Below the pieces are notes generated by a model, which searched no databases, had not been told where the DNA came from, and was given only the letters and a program-made list of their open reading frames with translations. This document shows, piece by piece, positions 1-5,847 of a DNA stretch of 7,394 nt (the stretch's first letter is position 1; every line of letters begins with the position of its first letter). This DNA comes from an uncultured Candidatus Saccharibacteria bacterium. GTDB lineage: Bacteria; Patescibacteriota; Saccharimonadia; Saccharimonadales; Saccharimonadaceae. The stretch lies in contig CALIXG010000087.1 in NCBI GenBank assembly GCA_938046495.1, forward strand, positions 1 through 7,394, read 5' to 3'. The position numbers and the translations under genes are program-made.

Positions 1-625
1 GGTCAGCGAGGTTAGCTTGTCGGACCATCATTTGCCACATCTCACGACGTGCGATGGTGGGGGCGAGATTTTTGATCTCGATGTTTTGATAATCGGGCTT
101 AGGAGATTTCTTCGCGATAGGTTTTAGAGTAGTGCGATGAATCAAATTAATTCCGGTGGCGGCAAGGGTCTTGAAGGAATATGGTACATTGATTGCAATA
201 GCCATATCTTCCCGACCGTGCATAGTTTGGACGACTTTAATACCGTATTTTTTGGCGAGTAAAAGACCAGCCATGCTAGTGGTAGCTTCATAATGGATGT
301 GAAAAAGGTCAAAAGTTTCAGCGAGATTCGGGTATTTCTGTTCAATAAAACGCGTGACGTATTTTGTCCATTTGGAAAAAGGGGCGCCGTTGACTAGAAA
401 TTTGGCAGTCGGGACGAGAATGATGTTGGGATCTTGGTTGGCGCCAAATTTAGTGAGCGGATTTAGGTAATCTTTTTGGGTGCCAGGACAAAAAATCGTG
501 ACTTGGTGGCCAAGTGCTTCCAAACTGGTTTTTTGGGCACGAATAGAGGACGGAATGCCACCAGGAATGCCAAGAAAAACATCGGTGAAAATCGCGATAT
601 GAAGTTTAGAGTGAGGGTTTGACAT
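1..625 (-). CDS. GT4-family glycosyltransferase, N-terminal part (runs off the window)
   Basis: The minus-strand frame is open from ATG at 625-623 to the window edge and gives the first 208 residues; the rest lies outside. The start region (KLHIAIFTDVFLGIPGG) has the beta-strand plus Gly-rich loop that opens GT-B retaining glycosyltransferases of family GT4. It is followed by GHQVTIFCPG and then by HIHYEATTSMAGLLLAKKYG and KVVQTMHGRED, matching the family pattern of a 'GLLLAKK.GI..V.T.H' block. Relatives transfer a sugar from a nucleotide donor to a lipid or glycan acceptor on the inner membrane face, for example diacylglycerol glucosyltransferases. The donor-binding C-terminal half, which would carry the E-x7-E motif, is not visible, so the substrate cannot be named. 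There is no Shine-Dalgarno before the ATG. A TAAAAT box ends 11 nt upstream, and der ends 38 bp upstream on the same strand, so it could be co-transcribed with der or have its own near-leaderless promoter. Confidence 0.85.
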   Translation of the reverse strand, partial: MSNPHSKLHIAIFTDVFLGIPGGIPSSIRAQKTSLEALGHQVTIFCPGTQKDYLNPLTKFGANQDPNIILVPTAKFLVNGAPFSKWTKYVTRFIEQKYPNLAETFDLFHIHYEATTSMAGLLLAKKYGIKVVQTMHGREDMAIAINVPYSFKTLAATGINLIHRTTLKPIAKKSPKPDYQNIEIKNLAPTIARREMWQMMVRQANLAD

Positions 626-640
626 GTTTTTGTGATATTT

Positions 641-658
641 TATCTCATATATGAGATA
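641..658. promoter_or_regulatory. Perfect 18-bp palindrome between der and the glycosyltransferase gene
   Basis: TATCTCATATATGAGATA is self-complementary over all 18 bases. It fills most of the 38-bp gap between the der stop and the glycosyltransferase ATG. A TAAAAT box (637-642, minus strand) begins at its edge, so the palindrome would lie in the -35/-10 spacer of a promoter for the glycosyltransferase gene. That position suits a dimeric repressor operator. A hairpin terminator is less likely because the stem is AT-rich and no T-run follows. The ATCTCA/TGAGAT half-sites resemble those in the 27-nt elements at 2124-2150 and 3523-3549, but face the other way. The function is inferred. Confidence 0.5.
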
Positions 659-663
659 TTTAT

Positions 664-2079
664 TTAAAGTAAATCTTTAGTGCGATTGATGGATTTGCGT
701 GGTCCATTCTTGCGGTCATTATGGAAGGAGAATTTAAGTGGGGTGCCGAGGAATGGGAATTTTTCACGAATACAACGCTCGAGATAACGTTTGTAAGACC
801 AGTGGAGGAGTTCCATTTCACGACCATGAATGACAAACCATGGTGGGCAGGTGTCGGTCTGGGTAATGTATTGGAGTTTTGGATGGGTATTTTTCAAACC
901 AGCTGGCGGATGAGAAATTACTGCTTCGTTTAGAACTTTGTTTAACTCAGAAGTCTTAAGTTCGGTGTGGCGAGCCAGGTCAACTTCGGTAATAAGCTCA
1001 AATAATTTAGTGACATTTTTGCCAGTTTCGGAGCTGGTAATAATCACCGGAGCAAAAGATAAGAAATTGAAATCGTGCTCTAAGTTATCAAGAATATTGT
1101 CAATTTGAGAAAGTTCCGTTGGTTTGGACTTGTCGGAAATTGTTGAAACTACAGGGTTAGAATTGTCGAGCAGGTCTGACTTAGTGATGACTAGGATGAC
1201 GCTTTTACCGGCTTCGATGATTTGGCCAGCGAGGGATTGATCGAGTTTAGAATGTGGCTCGGTAGAATCGACAAGTAGTAAACAGATGTCGGATTCTTCG
1301 ATGGCGGAAAGGGTGCGAATGGCAGAAAATTTTTCAATACCAACTTCGCGCTTGCCAGGTTTGCGGAGACCAGCAGTGTCGAGAAACTCAATGGTCTGAC
1401 CTTTGAATTTAAGTTCGAGACGATTGATATCGCGTGTGGTTCCCTGCTTGGAGCTGGTGATAGCTTGTTGTTTTTGGCCGAGGCGATTGAAGAGGCTGGA
1501 TTTACCAACATTTGGGCGGCCGATGAGAGCGACCTTAATGGCGGTTTCGGTTTTTTCATCCGAATCAGCCTCATTGGTATTTGGGTAAGAATTTAATTCG
1601 CGATAAATACGGGATTTGAGGTCTTTAATTCCCTGTCCGGTAGTGGCAGAAGTTTGATAGGTTTCATCTGCTTTTATACCAAATTTGATATATTCGGCAA
1701 AAGGTAGGGATTCTTTGAGATCTGATTTATTGAGTACTAAAAGGACTGGCTTGCGAGATTTAAGAGCCATGCGAGCAATATCTTTGTCGCGGAAATCTGG
1801 ATATTTGGTAGAGTCGACGGTTAATAAAATTAAATCTGCAGAATCGATAGCGTCTTCGATTTGATCCTGGATGGAAGCTTCGAAATCATCTTCAGGATTT
1901 TTCAAACCAGCAGTGTCAATAAGAGTAAAAGCTTGATCAATAGTCGCTACTACGCTGTCACGAGTCGTGCCTGCCTCACGCGCAACAATGGCGATATTTT
2001 TGTGTGCCATGCGATTTAATAGGCTGGATTTACCAGTATTGGTTTGGCCGATGAGAGCGACAATTGGAAGCTTTTTCAT
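664..2079 (-). CDS. der: Ribosome biogenesis GTPase Der (EngA)
   Basis: This is a complete 471-residue protein, within the usual 430-490 range of Der. Two GTPase domains lie in tandem. The first has the P-loop GQTNTGKS (11-18), switch segment AREAGTTRD (33-41), DTAG (55-58), NKSD (117-120) and SAT (144-146). The second has GRPNVGKS (187-194), KQGTTRD (211-217), DTAG (234-237), TKSD (299-302; Thr replaces the usual Asn of NKxD) and TSSETG (348-353). The C-terminal KH-like domain (about 370-471) shows the typical HPPAG...KLQYITQ...PPWFVIHG pattern. Der binds the 50S subunit precursor and is needed for large-subunit maturation. About 30 residues between TKSD and the last GTPase strand look like a lineage-specific loop. 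The ATG is chosen because the P-loop follows at the normal distance. A consensus -10 box ends 7 nt before it and no Shine-Dalgarno is present, so a leaderless mRNA is likely. Confidence 0.97.
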   Translation of the reverse strand: MKKLPIVALIGQTNTGKSSLLNRMAHKNIAIVAREAGTTRDSVVATIDQAFTLIDTAGLKNPEDDFEASIQDQIEDAIDSADLILLTVDSTKYPDFRDKDIARMALKSRKPVLLVLNKSDLKESLPFAEYIKFGIKADETYQTSATTGQGIKDLKSRIYRELNSYPNTNEADSDEKTETAIKVALIGRPNVGKSSLFNRLGQKQQAITSSKQGTTRDINRLELKFKGQTIEFLDTAGLRKPGKREVGIEKFSAIRTLSAIEESDICLLLVDSTEPHSKLDQSLAGQIIEAGKSVILVITKSDLLDNSNPVVSTISDKSKPTELSQIDNILDNLEHDFNFLSFAPVIITSSETGKNVTKLFELITEVDLARHTELKTSELNKVLNEAVISHPPAGLKNTHPKLQYITQTDTCPPWFVIHGREMELLHWSYKRYLERCIREKFPFLGTPLKFSFHNDRKNGPRKSINRTKDLL

Positions 2080-2115
2080 GTGTTATATTATAACATCGAA
2101 AATAGAGTCTGTAAA
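2080..2115 (-). promoter_or_regulatory. Sigma-70-type promoter of der, predicted leaderless
   Basis: On the minus strand the -35 box TTTACA (2115-2110) and the -10 box TATAAT (2092-2087) are separated by exactly 17 bp. Seven bases (ATAACAC) then lead to the der ATG, so transcription should start at or within a few bases of the A of ATG. The -10 box sits inside a 15-nt dyad, TGTTATAATATAACA (2095-2081), which may be an operator or just AT-rich coincidence. Confidence 0.8.
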
Positions 2116-2123
2116 GAAAAAAC

Positions 2124-2150
2124 CTGAGTTAACATCTCAAGTGCAACACT
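2124..2150 (-). promoter_or_regulatory. 27-nt double-dyad element, copy A, upstream of the der promoter
   Basis: This copy matches the one at 3523-3549 at 24 of 27 positions. On the minus strand it comprises AGTGTTGCACT followed directly by TGAGATGTTAACTCA and a final G. Each part is an imperfect inverted repeat. Its promoter-proximal end is 8 bp from the der -35 box, so it spans about -44 to -70 from the predicted start of transcription, where activators commonly bind. The regulator is unknown. Confidence 0.6.
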
Positions 2151-2173
2151 AAGCAATAAAAAGAGACATCAAT

Positions 2174-3442
2174 CTAATGCCTAACTATAATCATCGTATT
2201 ATCGTCATAGGCAGAAGAACGCTTAATTTCATCATATTCAGCTTGGGTATAGTAGCCAGAAACTCGTTCTTCCCCACTATCGATAGGCTCATCTAAACCA
2301 TCCTCATATTCGGCAATTGCGCGACGAATTACTGGGTTTGAGGCGTGGTAGTGTGACATGGCTGGCGGAATAAAGAATCCATCCATATCTTCACATTCTT
2401 GAATATCTTTAAATCGCTCGTCGGTAGACGGTCGAAATTCAAACGTATGGACATCTTCTAGTAATGCCTTAGCAAGAGCAACTGGACGACCGGTATACTC
2501 TTCAGAAATTATATCCCAATCTGCAAGATCTTCCGTAAATACGCGAGCCGTCTTAGCGCTACGACTCATAGCCTTATTCAAGAATAGTGCAACATCAAAA
2601 GAGCCGATATATTCTGGTTGTTCCATATCTTCAATGAGAGGAATAGAGTCTGAGATTTGCGAGAATACGCTCCTCATCATTAAAGCTTTCAGAAACAGCC
2701 GACTACTTATGTCATCACCGTCATAAGGATGCTCAAAAAATGTAGGGCGAATAATGTTCTCTTGGAAGTCATTATAAGCAAAATCACTAACAATGAGTTT
2801 GCCATCTTTAATCAAACTTTGATTGACTGTAAAATCACGAGTTCTAAAATAGTGGTCTAGAGTATCATTCCTGACGCCATGATCAAAAGTATAGTCATCT
2901 GGCATAAACTTGCGCGAGAGCTCGTCTAGATTATCATAATCAACCTCGCTATTACCCTCTTCATCAGTAATGTTTATAAGATCAATATCGCGGATAGGTT
3001 CACGCTCACCAGTTATAATTTCTCTTGCTATACTACGAGCCACGCCGCCCATAACGGCAACGCCATGCGGTAATTCGCTGAGGAAAGAATAACGATCTAA
3101 TATTTCCGCCGGTAAAGGAATCTCTTGGAGTGTTAATTTTTCTTCATCGAAGTCAACACGTTCCTCGCCATAATGTCGCTCCTCATATTCACTATAGTAA
3201 TCGTCATCATCATAACCATCTTCTTCGCCATAATCATCATCGTAACCATCCTCGTAATCATCCTCCTCGTCGTACTCACCGTCGTCGTAATTATCCTCTT
3301 CGTAATATTCATCGTGGTTAGTATCGCCCTCTTGTTCGCCAGTAATGCGAGATAAGCCACTGACGGCCAATTCTGCAATATCTGGATCAGATTCTTGCTC
3401 ATTTTCAAACGATTCTGGATTACTACGCAAAAACTCACTCAT
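2174..3442 (-). CDS. CCA-adding/poly(A)-polymerase-like nucleotidyltransferase with acidic N-terminal tail
   Basis: This 422-residue protein has three parts. Residues 1-43 are Glu-rich. Residues 44-105 are almost entirely Asp, Glu, Tyr and Gly (for example YEDGYDDDYGEEDGYDDDDY), surely disordered and strongly negative. From about 125 the sequence follows class II CCA-adding enzymes and poly(A) polymerases of the Pol-beta superfamily. HGVAVMGGVAR (126-136) matches the 'vGG.VRD' nucleotide-binding motif, and RDIDLI (151-156) supplies the DxD metal ligands. RTRDFTVNQSLI (200-211) matches the conserved RRDFTiNal strand. DFAYNDFQENIIRP (220-233) matches the 'DpfgG..Dl..kiiR' block, and SRLFLKALMMRSVFS (247-261) matches 'DPlRilRaiRFa'. 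The palm therefore looks catalytically intact. The remaining 160 residues show no tRNA-binding region that I recognise. The substrate is unknown: tRNA 3' end, RNA tailing, or nucleotidylation of another target. GGAGG lies 7 nt before the ATG. The gene has its own promoter, carries the same upstream element as der, and lacks the plus-strand G excess of its neighbours. Confidence 0.75.
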   Translation of the reverse strand: MSEFLRSNPESFENEQESDPDIAELAVSGLSRITGEQEGDTNHDEYYEEDNYDDGEYDEEDDYEDGYDDDYGEEDGYDDDDYYSEYEERHYGEERVDFDEEKLTLQEIPLPAEILDRYSFLSELPHGVAVMGGVARSIAREIITGEREPIRDIDLINITDEEGNSEVDYDNLDELSRKFMPDDYTFDHGVRNDTLDHYFRTRDFTVNQSLIKDGKLIVSDFAYNDFQENIIRPTFFEHPYDGDDISSRLFLKALMMRSVFSQISDSIPLIEDMEQPEYIGSFDVALFLNKAMSRSAKTARVFTEDLADWDIISEEYTGRPVALAKALLEDVHTFEFRPSTDERFKDIQECEDMDGFFIPPAMSHYHASNPVIRRAIAEYEDGLDEPIDSGEERVSGYYTQAEYDEIKRSSAYDDNTMIIVRH

Positions 3443-3449
3443 AAATAAA

Positions 3450-3454
3450 CCTCC
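3450..3454 (-). promoter_or_regulatory. Shine-Dalgarno of the nucleotidyltransferase-like gene
   Basis: GGAGG on the minus strand is followed by 7 nt and then ATG (3442-3440). This fixes the start codon. It is the only clear Shine-Dalgarno among the four start codons visible in the window. Confidence 0.85.
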
Positions 3455-3486
3455 GAAGAAGTTTTTATTTTAATAATCATAATACA

Positions 3487-3515
3487 ATTATACTATTTTT
3501 AGAGATTTCTAGAAC
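3487..3515 (-). promoter_or_regulatory. Promoter of the nucleotidyltransferase-like gene with a poor -35 box
   Basis: A consensus -10 box TATAAT occupies 3492-3487 on the minus strand. The hexamer 17 bp upstream (3515-3510, GTTCTA) is a poor -35. The predicted mRNA has a leader of about 37 nt carrying the Shine-Dalgarno. A perfect -10 with a weak -35 and the 27-nt element just upstream would suit activator-dependent transcription; that is inference. Confidence 0.6.
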
Positions 3516-3522
3516 TTGGAAT

Positions 3523-3549
3523 CTGAGTTAATATCTCAAGTGTTACACT
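3523..3549 (-). promoter_or_regulatory. 27-nt double-dyad element, copy B, upstream of the nucleotidyltransferase-like gene
   Basis: On the minus strand it reads AGTGTAACACT, a perfect 11-nt dyad, followed by TGAGATATTAACTCA, a 15-nt dyad with 6 of 7 pairs, and a final G. It ends 7 bp upstream of the -35 position; copy A ends 8 bp upstream of the der -35. The three substitutions between copies lie at the centre of the first dyad (two) and next to the centre of the second (one), so the arms are conserved. Similarity stops at the element's edges, which argues for a binding site rather than a copied segment. Confidence 0.6.
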
Positions 3550-3735
3550 TGATGGGTTAGAGTAGCAAGCTGAATTTAGCATATAAATATAAGGCTTATT
3601 ATTACAATACATTGCTTAGAATAAGTAGCCCCTGTTGATTTTTTGATTGGGATTAAAAGGATGGTGCTTTGATGCACTGTTCAGTGAAATAGAGTTTTGA
3701 TAAGCAATTTTAATGCTAATTTTTGATTTTGTTTA
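3550..3735. other. Divergent intergenic region between two promoters
   Basis: No gene is visible here. The stretch separates the minus-strand promoter of the nucleotidyltransferase-like gene from the plus-strand promoter of the LRR gene. It holds one copy of the octamer CCCCTGTT (3629-3636). It also has an imperfect hairpin, GGCTTATT (3593-3600) against AATAAGTAGCC (3620-3630, 3-nt bulge), followed after a few bases by a T-run. A dyad CACTGTTCAGTG lies at 3675-3686. Confidence 0.6.
3675..3686. promoter_or_regulatory. 12-bp dyad upstream of the LRR protein gene
   Basis: CACTGTTCAGTG has 5-bp arms and a 2-nt centre, and ends 64 bp before the ATG of the LRR gene. The AGTG/CACT half-sites recall the distal dyad of the 27-nt elements, but arm orientation and spacing differ. 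It may be an operator for the LRR gene or chance. Confidence 0.25.
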
Positions 3736-3744
3736 TGGTAAAAT
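3736..3744 (+). promoter_or_regulatory. Extended -10 promoter of the LRR protein gene, predicted leaderless
   Basis: TGG followed by TAAAAT (3739-3744) forms an extended -10 box (TGn plus hexamer), which can act without a good -35; no good -35 is seen 16-18 bp upstream. Only 6 nt separate it from the ATG at 3751, so the transcript should begin at about the start codon. The AAGG just before the ATG is too close to serve as a normal Shine-Dalgarno. Confidence 0.6.
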
Positions 3745-3750
3745 AAAGGT

Positions 3751-5547
3751 ATGTCAAAAATCACTTTCTCTCTTAATTTTTTGTGGGTACATTTTCGAAG
3801 GAACTTTACTTTCCTATTAGGATTTTGTTTGTCGATTTTTATTTTTAATTTTAATTCTGTTTCTGTTTTTGCTCTGTATACTCCGACACTTTCTGCTTCG
3901 GTAGATAATACTGCAGCTTCGGTCAATGGAAACCAAGTAATAAATAGCGCGCATAAAACCACAGAAATTCCTTTGAATCTTACGGTAAACACAAATAACA
4001 AGACTGGCTATACGGCAACTTTGAATTCAGAGACCGATGAAACAGCACTAGTGAATAGCGATTCTACAAATGGTGCGAAAATTAATTCAGTTAGTGCAAA
4101 TTTATCATTAAATAATTTACCAAATAATACTTGGGGCTACAAGCTCGGTGCATCCACGAGCTATGCACCGATTCCAGCTTTGTCTGCACCAGCACAAATT
4201 ATCCAAACCGCAGGGAAGACTAACGGAAGTGAATCAAACCAGCTGAACATTGGTATGAAATTAGCGGATAATCTAGAATCAGGGAATTACACAAACAAAT
4301 TAATCTTATCGTTTGTTTCGAATCCATATCAGCTACGTGCAATGATGACGAATGGCCCGGATTTTAATACCAGAGTAGGGAATTTAGATCCGAACCCAAC
4401 TTACTTCTCGGGTTCTGGATGGTCAATGCCGACTAAGGAACATATCAAGAGCTTCAAAAGGAGTACTGTAGCTCCAGCTAATTCTGTGACGACAATTAAT
4501 ATTGAAGATCCGGATTTATCAGATTATGAAATTAAAGCTTGGTATAATGCGGCTGACCAAGCGGTTTATTATTATACTGAACCGAATGCGGTGTTTCTAA
4601 ATGGGAATTCAGAGGCGATGTTCCGGTGGTTTACAGGAATGGAGACGATTGACTTAGCTAGTTTCAACACGAGTGAAGTAACCTCGATGAATACGATGTT
4701 TTATATGATGAATAGTTTAAAAAGTATTGATGTTTCCGGATTTAATACTTCAAAAGTAAATGATATGAATTCGATGTTTGATCAAACTGGTGTGATTGAG
4801 GAGTTAAATTTATCAAGTTTTGATACATCGAATGTTACTGATATGAAATGGATGTTTTTTGGATTGAATAAATTAAAGAAATTAAACCTTACAAATTTCG
4901 ATACAAGTAAAGTCACTAATATGTATGCTATGTTTGAACAGATGGCAGATGTTAGTGAGATAAAATTTGGATCGAATTTTAATACTAAGAATGTGGTGAA
5001 TATGGGAAGAATGTTTGCGGTGAACCCGTCTATTCAGAGGCTAGATCTATCGAGTTTTAACACGAGCAAGGTGACTACTATGAATGACATGTTTAACCTA
5101 ATGATATCTCTGACGCAGATTAATTTTGGAGCAAATTTTGACACGAGCAATGTGACGGATATGACTGGTATGTTTTATCAGTCTACAAGTTTAGTGAATT
5201 TGGATTTGTCACATTTTAATACGAGAAAAGTAAAATCAATGAATAGTATGTTCTCGCAAATGTCTGGTTTAATAATTTTGGATATTTCAAACTTTGAAAC
5301 GCCGAGTCTGGAAGACGCTGGCAGTATGTTCGCAATTGATCCAGGTTTTTCGGATAACCTTGAGAAGATTTATGTGAATCAGGATTTTGATACCTCGAAA
5401 TTAACGACTTCGGCAAATATGTTTATTAGGAGATATAAACTTAGGGGAGGGAATGGTTCATATCTTTCTAATCCTGCTACGGCGGATTTGGCTTGGCTGC
5501 GCGTGGATCGCCCGGGAGTGCAAGGGTACTTCACGAGAAAAAGTTAG
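3751..5547 (+). CDS. Secreted BspA-like (DUF285) leucine-rich repeat surface protein
   Basis: This is a complete 598-residue protein. Residues 1-41 form a signal peptide: basic stretch HFRRN (14-18), hydrophobic core (about 19-35), and likely cleavage after SVSVFA (36-41). No lipobox Cys is seen. Residues 42-192 are an Asn/Thr/Ser-rich beta domain with LTVNTNNKTGYTATL and PNNTWGYKL, ending in SGNYTNKLILSFVSNP. Residues 193-289 form a linker (PDFNTRVGN, then an AWYNAADQAVYYYTEP block) typical of the lead-in to DUF285. Residues 290-556 contain ten repeats of 25-30 residues on the pattern MF..m..L..l.ls.FnTskVtdMn. The end (566-598, GGNGSY...RVDRPGVQGYFTRKS) matches the usual DUF285 terminal cap. 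There is no LPXTG motif or C-terminal membrane helix, so the protein is either released or held by an uncleaved signal anchor. BspA-like LRRs commonly mediate adhesion. The ligand is unknown, and a role in host-cell contact is inference. Confidence 0.9.
   Translation: MSKITFSLNFLWVHFRRNFTFLLGFCLSIFIFNFNSVSVFALYTPTLSASVDNTAASVNGNQVINSAHKTTEIPLNLTVNTNNKTGYTATLNSETDETALVNSDSTNGAKINSVSANLSLNNLPNNTWGYKLGASTSYAPIPALSAPAQIIQTAGKTNGSESNQLNIGMKLADNLESGNYTNKLILSFVSNPYQLRAMMTNGPDFNTRVGNLDPNPTYFSGSGWSMPTKEHIKSFKRSTVAPANSVTTINIEDPDLSDYEIKAWYNAADQAVYYYTEPNAVFLNGNSEAMFRWFTGMETIDLASFNTSEVTSMNTMFYMMNSLKSIDVSGFNTSKVNDMNSMFDQTGVIEELNLSSFDTSNVTDMKWMFFGLNKLKKLNLTNFDTSKVTNMYAMFEQMADVSEIKFGSNFNTKNVVNMGRMFAVNPSIQRLDLSSFNTSKVTTMNDMFNLMISLTQINFGANFDTSNVTDMTGMFYQSTSLVNLDLSHFNTRKVKSMNSMFSQMSGLIILDISNFETPSLEDAGSMFAIDPGFSDNLEKIYVNQDFDTSKLTTSANMFIRRYKLRGGNGSYLSNPATADLAWLRVDRPGVQGYFTRKS
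4618..5418 (+). repeat. Ten degenerate in-frame repeats (about 75-93 bp) coding DUF285 LRRs
   Basis: Each unit starts near an ATG TTT (Met-Phe) and contains an AAT/GAT ACN AGN or TCN segment coding N/D-T-S. The closest DNA pairs are around 5056-5076 and 5137-5157, which share most of a 21-nt stretch coding F-N/D-T-S-K/N-V-T. Synonymous codons differ widely between units, so the array is old; only a few pairs could still recombine. Confidence 0.85.
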
Positions 5548-5620
5548 TTATTTGATTAGATGTGAAACGAGGGAATCGAGCTTAAAATATTGATTATGGG
5601 TGTCGAATTTGATTATCGGG

Positions 5621-5645
5621 CCGAAAATGGTTTTGTTCGGTTTTT
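5621..5645 (+). terminator. Weak candidate Rho-independent terminator of the LRR gene
   Basis: CCGAAAA (5621-5627) pairs with TTTTGTTCGG up to 5640 if one G is bulged, giving about 7 bp with a 5-nt loop. Five T residues follow (5641-5645). It lies 74 nt after the stop codon. The stem is short and only its base is GC-rich, so it is probably inefficient. Confidence 0.35.
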
Positions 5646-5652
5646 GTTCGGT
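5631..5652. repeat. Perfect 11-bp tandem duplication
   Basis: TTTTGTTCGGT occurs twice head to tail (5631-5641 and 5642-5652). It overlaps the 3' arm of the candidate terminator, so the second copy may be a slippage product that duplicated the arm. Confidence 0.8.
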
Positions 5653-5711
5653 TTTGGGGTAGAAGTAGAGAAGAGCTCGATTTTTCATTAATATTACAAA
5701 ATCAAGTATCA

Positions 5712-5741
5712 GGGGAGAGCGGGCCGGGAATTAGCCGGGAA
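5712..5741 (+). repeat. G-tract cluster with a repeated GCCGGGAA word
   Basis: Four runs of three or more G on the plus strand (5712-5715, 5721-5723, 5726-5728, 5737-5739) have loops of 5, 2 and 8 nt, so a three-tier G-quadruplex is possible though the last loop is long. GCCGGGAA occurs at 5723-5730 and 5734-5741, 11 bp apart. Any function is unproven. Confidence 0.4.
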
Positions 5742-5847
5742 CAGAGAAGAAAAAGCTAGAGAGAGGGAAATACAAAATTTAAATTTTTCCGTGAAATTTG
5801 GTGCAAAATACATATTTCACAAGAAGATTTCACTTAGGTCAAGTGGC

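Noticed and set aside
721..933. Plus-strand open frame opposite the C-terminus of der
   Set aside because: Fully antisense to a well-supported gene, with no start signals; likewise 1191-1574, 1403-1588 and 1967-2152.
3130..3355. Open frames in other registers of the acidic tract, giving His/Arg-rich or Ile/Val-rich peptides
   Set aside because: They are shifted readings of the GAT/GAC/TAC-type triplet run in the nucleotidyltransferase-like gene; the hydrophobic one is not a membrane protein.
2124..3549. The 27-nt repeats as terminal direct repeats of a mobile element carrying the nucleotidyltransferase-like gene
   Set aside because: No transposase or inverted termini. The copies sit at matching positions relative to two different promoters, which is better explained by a regulatory site.
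3681..4001. 106-codon minus-strand open frame over the LRR gene start
   Set aside because: Antisense to the signal peptide and beta domain of a convincing gene; no family and no promoter.
4618..5418. Regular repeats that could be mistaken for a CRISPR array
   Set aside because: They are in-frame, degenerate protein-coding LRR units without identical repeats or unique spacers.
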